64,000 nt of DNA. Origin: a bacterium. Lineage in GTDB: Bacteria > Pseudomonadota > Alphaproteobacteria > Caulobacterales > Caulobacteraceae. The notes beneath the pieces were generated by a model. That model made no database searches. It was given only the letters and a program-made list of their open reading frames with translations, and was not told the origin of the DNA. Shown piece by piece: positions 60,753-64,000 of this stretch (position 1 is the stretch's first letter; every line of letters begins with the position of its first letter). A program made the position numbers and the translations under genes. The stretch is taken from positions 43,637 through 107,636 of the forward strand of contig JAVBXP010000026.1 in NCBI GenBank assembly GCA_030824495.1, read 5' to 3'.

Positions 60753-63251
60753 TCAGCCGGTCATATCCCCACCGTGCTGACCTGCGCGCACGCCACAGGT
60801 CTCGCAGATCAGGCTGGCGCCCTTGCGGACAACCGCGACATCGCCGCAAGCCGCGCAAACATCCGCCTCCACTGTCCCGGCGCCGGCTCCGCGCGAGGCG
60901 CTCGGCAGGAAGACCAGATTGTCAGGCGCCGCCCCCCGGGCGAAGCCGCGGGAGATGAAGTGAGAAGCCGGTTGCGGTTCATCGGCTTCGTCGAACTTGC
61001 CGTGGCCCAGGCCGTCGGCGTTCAGCTCGCCGGGGTCGGCGTTGGCCAGGTCCTGGCGGCCCAGATAGGAGACGCCAAGTTCGCGGAACAGATAGTCGAG
61101 GATCGAGGTCGCCGAGCGCACGGAGTCGTTGCCCGTCACCGGCCCGGCCGGTTCGAAGCGCGTAAACACGAAGGCGTCGACAAACTCCTCCAAGGGCACG
61201 CCGTACTGGAGGCCGATGGAGATGCCGATCGCAAAGTTATTCATCAACGAGCGGAAGGCGGCGCCTTCCTTGTGCATGTCGATGAAGATCTCGCCGAGTT
61301 CGCCGTCGTCGTACTCGCCGGTGTGGAGATAGACCTTGTGGCCCCCTACGGCGGCCTTCTGGATGTAGCCCTTGCGGCGATCAGGCAGTTTACGGCGAGT
61401 GCGCTCGCGCTCGACGATGCGCTCGATGATCCGTTCCTGGCTCGGCCGCTCCTCGGCCTCGGGCGGCGGCTCGCGCGACGTGCGAGCGGCGGGTTCGGCG
61501 ACCTTCGGAAGATCGAGCACGAGGTTGGCGGGCGCGGCCGCGCGGCGCAGGCGGATCGCCGGGACGCCGGCGTGAGCAGCCAGCGCCATCAGGTCGCGCG
61601 CGTCGGACGGTGTGGTGTCCCACTCCAGTTCCACCTCGGCCATGGCCGGGACCGCCAAGGCGTGGGCGATCGCGGTCAGCAGGGCGAAATAGGGCTCCGG
61701 ACCCAGATCGTCGGCGGTCTGGAACACGGCCTGTTGGGCCGGTGTGAGGAAGTCGGCCTCGAACAGGGCGCCGGACCCCAGAGCATAGTCCTCAGCCTGG
61801 GCGATCTCGCTCTCCGAGAAACCGGCCTGTTTCAGGACATCGAAGGCCGGATTGGCGAGATCGGCATCTGTGGCGCCCAGGACGTCGCAAAGGAAGCCGG
61901 CGTCTATCCCGGCGAAGGCGTCGCGCAGATTGGCGGCGAAGGGCAGGGCGGCTTCAGCCTGGGCGATTTCGTGGTCGGTGAAACCACGTGCGTTGAGTGC
62001 GGCGTGGTCTACGCCTGGGGCCTCCGAAAGGTCGAGGCGGCCCAGCAGGTGACCGCGCGCCTGGGCGAGGTCCGCGCCCACGGCGCTCAGCCCCTGGAGG
62101 GCGGCTTCGGACAGCACGCGGGTCAGGGGGCCGTCTTCGGTCTGGGCCACGGTGATCGGGCCGAGCCACGGCGCCGCCGATGGGCTGGGCCCGCCGAGCC
62201 GCAAGGCGATTTCCGGATCATCGAACACGGCCACGCCGCCGTTCAGCTTGGCGCCGGAGGCGACAGTCGCCGAAGCGGCGCGCCGGTAGAGGTCTCGGGC
62301 GGCCTCAAGGCCGGCTTCCGAGGCGTAGGACAGGCCCTGGGCCACCAGCCAGTCGGCGACGCCGGCAAGGCCGAGCGCGGCCGGGCGCTGATCGCCAGAC
62401 ACGGCCAGCGCGGTCGCCAGCAGGGCGACGGCGGAGTCAAAGGCGCTGGCGTTGAAGTCCTTGCCGGCCCCGAACGCCAGCACATTGATCGCCCCGCGGA
62501 CCCCGCCCCAGGCCGCGGCGACGCCGCGCCCGGCTTCCGGCGAAAAGGCGGACGCGACCGCGCCGGTTTCCCAGGCCGCGCTGGCGACCGACGGCTCGGC
62601 CGTGCGAGCCGTGACGCAGACCAGCTCCAGACGATCGATGTCGTTGAGGAACGGCGTGGCGGCGAGCCATTCCGCCTCGCCCGAGCGGGCCAGGCCGATA
62701 GCCTCGAGGATCATGGCGTCCGTCGCGCCGGAGTTGCGGGCGGCTTCGGCGCTGCGGGCCAGATTGGCGTTGGCGCGCGGATCGGCGCAGGCGGCTGGAT
62801 CGCCTTCGCAGCGCAGGACGCTGTCCATAACCGCCTGCAGCCGGGCGCCCATTTCGCGAACAGCGGCTCTGGCCATGGCGCGACCGCGATGTTGGGCGCG
62901 CAAGGTGGTCAGGGCGCCTTCGAACTCGGGCTCGCCGGCTTGAATGACGGGAGCGCTGGAACCGCCGCGCGGGCCGCTCAGCGCCAGTTGTCCGGCCAGT
63001 ATGGCGGCGGCGAGATCGCGGCGGAAGCCAGCGCGCGCCCGTGCGGTGTCGAACAGGCCCGCCGCGTCGCCGCGCAGGACGAGATCTTCGGCGTAGCGGA
63101 ACACCGCTGCGGGAAGATCGGCGTCCTCGTCCAACCAGTCTAGCCAGGCTTCAACCCGGGCGTCGGTCCATGAGGCGGGAGCCAGCACTTCGGCCACAGT
63201 CGCGGCCCGCTCGAGCGTCCGCTGTTCGATCCTAGCCGCCTCAATACGCAT
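60753..63251 (-). CDS. NrdJ-derived protein without ribonucleotide reductase active site (TSCPD domain)
   Basis: The 832-residue product aligns along its whole length with class II (B12-dependent) ribonucleotide reductase NrdJ, but NrdJ proteins of related bacteria have about 1200 residues. The remains of the core are visible: [39 protein letters not shown] (NrdJ has CNLASLNL here), [20 protein letters not shown] and [20 protein letters not shown]. The NPCSE and CNL cysteine motifs are gone. In contrast the C-terminal TSCPD domain (about 605-740; [38 protein letters not shown]) and a CxxC-x13-CxxC zinc ribbon (Cys799, 802, 816, 819) are highly conserved. It therefore cannot be a normal reductase. 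A nucleotide-sensing or regulatory role is a guess. Confidence 0.8.
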   Translation of the reverse strand: MRIEAARIEQRTLERAATVAEVLAPASWTDARVEAWLDWLDEDADLPAAVFRYAEDLVLRGDAAGLFDTARARAGFRRDLAAAILAGQLALSGPRGGSSAPVIQAGEPEFEGALTTLRAQHRGRAMARAAVREMGARLQAVMDSVLRCEGDPAACADPRANANLARSAEAARNSGATDAMILEAIGLARSGEAEWLAATPFLNDIDRLELVCVTARTAEPSVASAAWETGAVASAFSPEAGRGVAAAWGGVRGAINVLAFGAGKDFNASAFDSAVALLATALAVSGDQRPAALGLAGVADWLVAQGLSYASEAGLEAARDLYRRAASATVASGAKLNGGVAVFDDPEIALRLGGPSPSAAPWLGPITVAQTEDGPLTRVLSEAALQGLSAVGADLAQARGHLLGRLDLSEAPGVDHAALNARGFTDHEIAQAEAALPFAANLRDAFAGIDAGFLCDVLGATDADLANPAFDVLKQAGFSESEIAQAEDYALGSGALFEADFLTPAQQAVFQTADDLGPEPYFALLTAIAHALAVPAMAEVELEWDTTPSDARDLMALAAHAGVPAIRLRRAAAPANLVLDLPKVAEPAARTSREPPPEAEERPSQERIIERIVERERTRRKLPDRRKGYIQKAAVGGHKVYLHTGEYDDGELGEIFIDMHKEGAAFRSLMNNFAIGISIGLQYGVPLEEFVDAFVFTRFEPAGPVTGNDSVRSATSILDYLFRELGVSYLGRQDLANADPGELNADGLGHGKFDEADEPQPASHFISRGFARGAAPDNLVFLPSASRGAGAGTVEADVCAACGDVAVVRKGASLICETCGVRAGQHGGDMTG

Positions 63252-63329
63252 GAATGGCTCTCCCAGAGCCTGAGTCTAGGCAGAGCCGCGCGGCCGGGCA
63301 ATACATGTTGCGGTCGGCGGGCATGCTAT

Positions 63330-63345
63330 CCCCAACATATTGCGT
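63330..63345. promoter_or_regulatory. Possible NrdR box
   Basis: CCCCAACATATTGCGT matches 12 of 16 positions of the NrdR consensus ACACwATATATwGTGT. A weaker palindrome GCAATACATGTTGC lies about 33 bases away at 63298-63311. Paired boxes with such spacing control ribonucleotide reductase genes in many bacteria. The region is also the promoter of the divergent NDUFA12 gene. Confidence 0.35.
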
Positions 63346-63421
63346 CGCTCGCGCCGCTGGACGCTCGCGGGCCAGACACCTATAGTCCGCGCGCTCTCTG
63401 CTCTGTTCGGAACTCCCAAAC

Positions 63422-63817
63422 GTGCTCAAGAATATCTTCACCTGGTGGAACGGCGCGACCATCGGCATCCGCTTCACCCTGGGTCGCCGTGGCGTATTCA
63501 TCGGCAAGGACGAGCTGGGAAACAGCTATTACGAAGCCAAGGACACCAAGGACTCGTACGACGGCCGCAAGCGCCGCTACGTGGTCTACAATGGCTATGC
63601 CGAGGCCTCGAAGGTCTCGCCTGATTGGCACGGATGGCTGCACCACACCTTCGAGGAGCCGCCGACGGTCGAACCGTTGAAGCGCCAGTCCTGGGAACGC
63701 GACCATATTCCGAACCTGACCGGCACCGTCCACGCCTGGCGTCCGCAGGGCTCCATCGCTCGCAGCGGTGAGCGCCAGAAGGCCACGGGCGACTACGAGG
63801 CCTGGCGGCCCGAATAG
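63422..63817 (+). CDS. NADH:ubiquinone oxidoreductase accessory subunit NDUFA12 (B17.2) family
   Basis: The 131-residue product matches the NDUFA12/B17.2 accessory subunit of complex I found in mitochondria and alphaproteobacteria. It has FIGKDELGNSYYEAKD, RKRRYVVYNGYAEASKVSPDWHGWLHH (read in two parts), and HIPNLTGTVHAWRPQGS. It helps complex I assembly or stability on the matrix/cytoplasmic side. The start is a GTG. The core nuo genes are elsewhere. Confidence 0.93.
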   Translation: MLKNIFTWWNGATIGIRFTLGRRGVFIGKDELGNSYYEAKDTKDSYDGRKRRYVVYNGYAEASKVSPDWHGWLHHTFEEPPTVEPLKRQSWERDHIPNLTGTVHAWRPQGSIARSGERQKATGDYEAWRPE

Positions 63818-63819
63818 AC

Positions 63820-64000
63820 ATGGCGCGGGTTCGCACCATCGCCGTTCTGCTGGCGCTGAGCGCGACCTCGGCCGCGGCTCAGCCGGCCCCGCCGACGAGC
63901 GGCCCTTCACCGACGCCTGCGCCGCCGCCAGTCGGCGCCCCGCCCACGCCCGTCCCGGCTCTGCCTGCAACCCCGCCGCCCGTCGCCGCTCCGCCTGAGG
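63820..64000 (+). CDS. Proline-rich exported protein, N-terminal part (possibly DUF2155)
   Basis: The frame starts two bases after the NDUFA12 stop and runs off the right edge; 60 codons are seen. There is a signal peptide (RTIAVLLALSATSAAA, cut before QPAPP) and then a Pro/Ala/Thr-rich linker. In alphaproteobacteria the gene after NDUFA12 is often a DUF2155 exported protein, whose N-terminus looks like this. The domain itself would lie outside the window, so the family call is an inference from position. Confidence 0.7.
   Translation, partial: MARVRTIAVLLALSATSAAAQPAPPTSGPSPTPAPPPVGAPPTPVPALPATPPPVAAPPE

Noticed and set aside
60687..63143. 818-codon open frame on the plus strand
   Set aside because: It lies antisense to the NrdJ-derived gene, is Gly/Arg/Gln-rich with no domain, and is explained by the strong GC bias at third codon positions of the real gene.

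Overview
This is a GC-rich alphaproteobacterial chromosome segment, most likely from the Caulobacteraceae (Caulobacter or Phenylobacterium type). Four things point there: the run rpoZ-spoT ... pyrE-pdxJ-acpS ... lepB-rnc-era-recO ... parC, an orphan EcfG-type sigma factor with GGAAC-N16-CGTT promoters, an NDUFA12-type complex I subunit gene at the right edge, and an indirect tRNA amidation system (gatCAB with a non-discriminating-looking AspRS). I see no prophage, insertion sequence, CRISPR array or rRNA gene. The one RNA gene is tRNA-Ser(GCT).

Layout. 1-6 kb holds pyrB (cut by the left edge), ruvX, gatC-gatA, a heme-binding beta-barrel gene and gatB. 6-12 kb holds an RcnB-like protein, a Sel1-like protein and a small polysaccharide-export group: a Wzz-type co-polymerase, a BY-kinase-like ATPase with a broken P-loop and a phosphoglycosyltransferase. 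12-17.6 kb is an accessory-looking stretch: a 69-residue protein, a PEP-CTERM protein, tRNA-Ser, a lipase, a protein ending in four 15-residue repeats, and an M20 peptidase. 17.6-21 kb is a stress module in which an EcfG-type sigma gene and an egtB-egtD fusion gene diverge from matching EcfG-type promoters, followed by a KGG stress protein. 21-33 kb carries a two-component system, a metallo-hydrolase, an amino-acid permease, hrpB, two RNA methyltransferase genes, a TetR regulator and a soluble lytic transglycosylase. 33-40.5 kb carries dapA-smpB-GNAT, a UDG-NYN pair, folK, a HAD phosphatase, rpoZ and spoT.

40.5-48.5 kb has a CBS-domain gene behind a third EcfG-type promoter, a secreted D-aminoacylase-like protein overlapping an amidase, GNAT and GST genes, pyrE, pdxJ-acpS and an EamA transporter. 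48.6-53.8 kb is the tightly overlapping lepB-rnc-era group, then a frameshifted arylamine N-acetyltransferase, recO and an AI-2E transporter. 54-64 kb has parC, a secreted serine hydrolase, aspS, a pentapeptide-repeat protein, a large NrdJ-derived protein that has lost the ribonucleotide reductase active site, the NDUFA12 gene and the start of a proline-rich secreted protein.

The most unusual items are the NrdJ-like protein lacking recognisable catalytic cysteines, the EgtB-EgtD fusion under what look like paired divergent general-stress promoters, the one-base frameshift in the N-acetyltransferase gene, the 15-residue tandem repeats, and four convergent gene pairs whose stop codons share one CTAG. 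Start codons were chosen from Shine-Dalgarno spacing and family alignment from memory; no database search was run.
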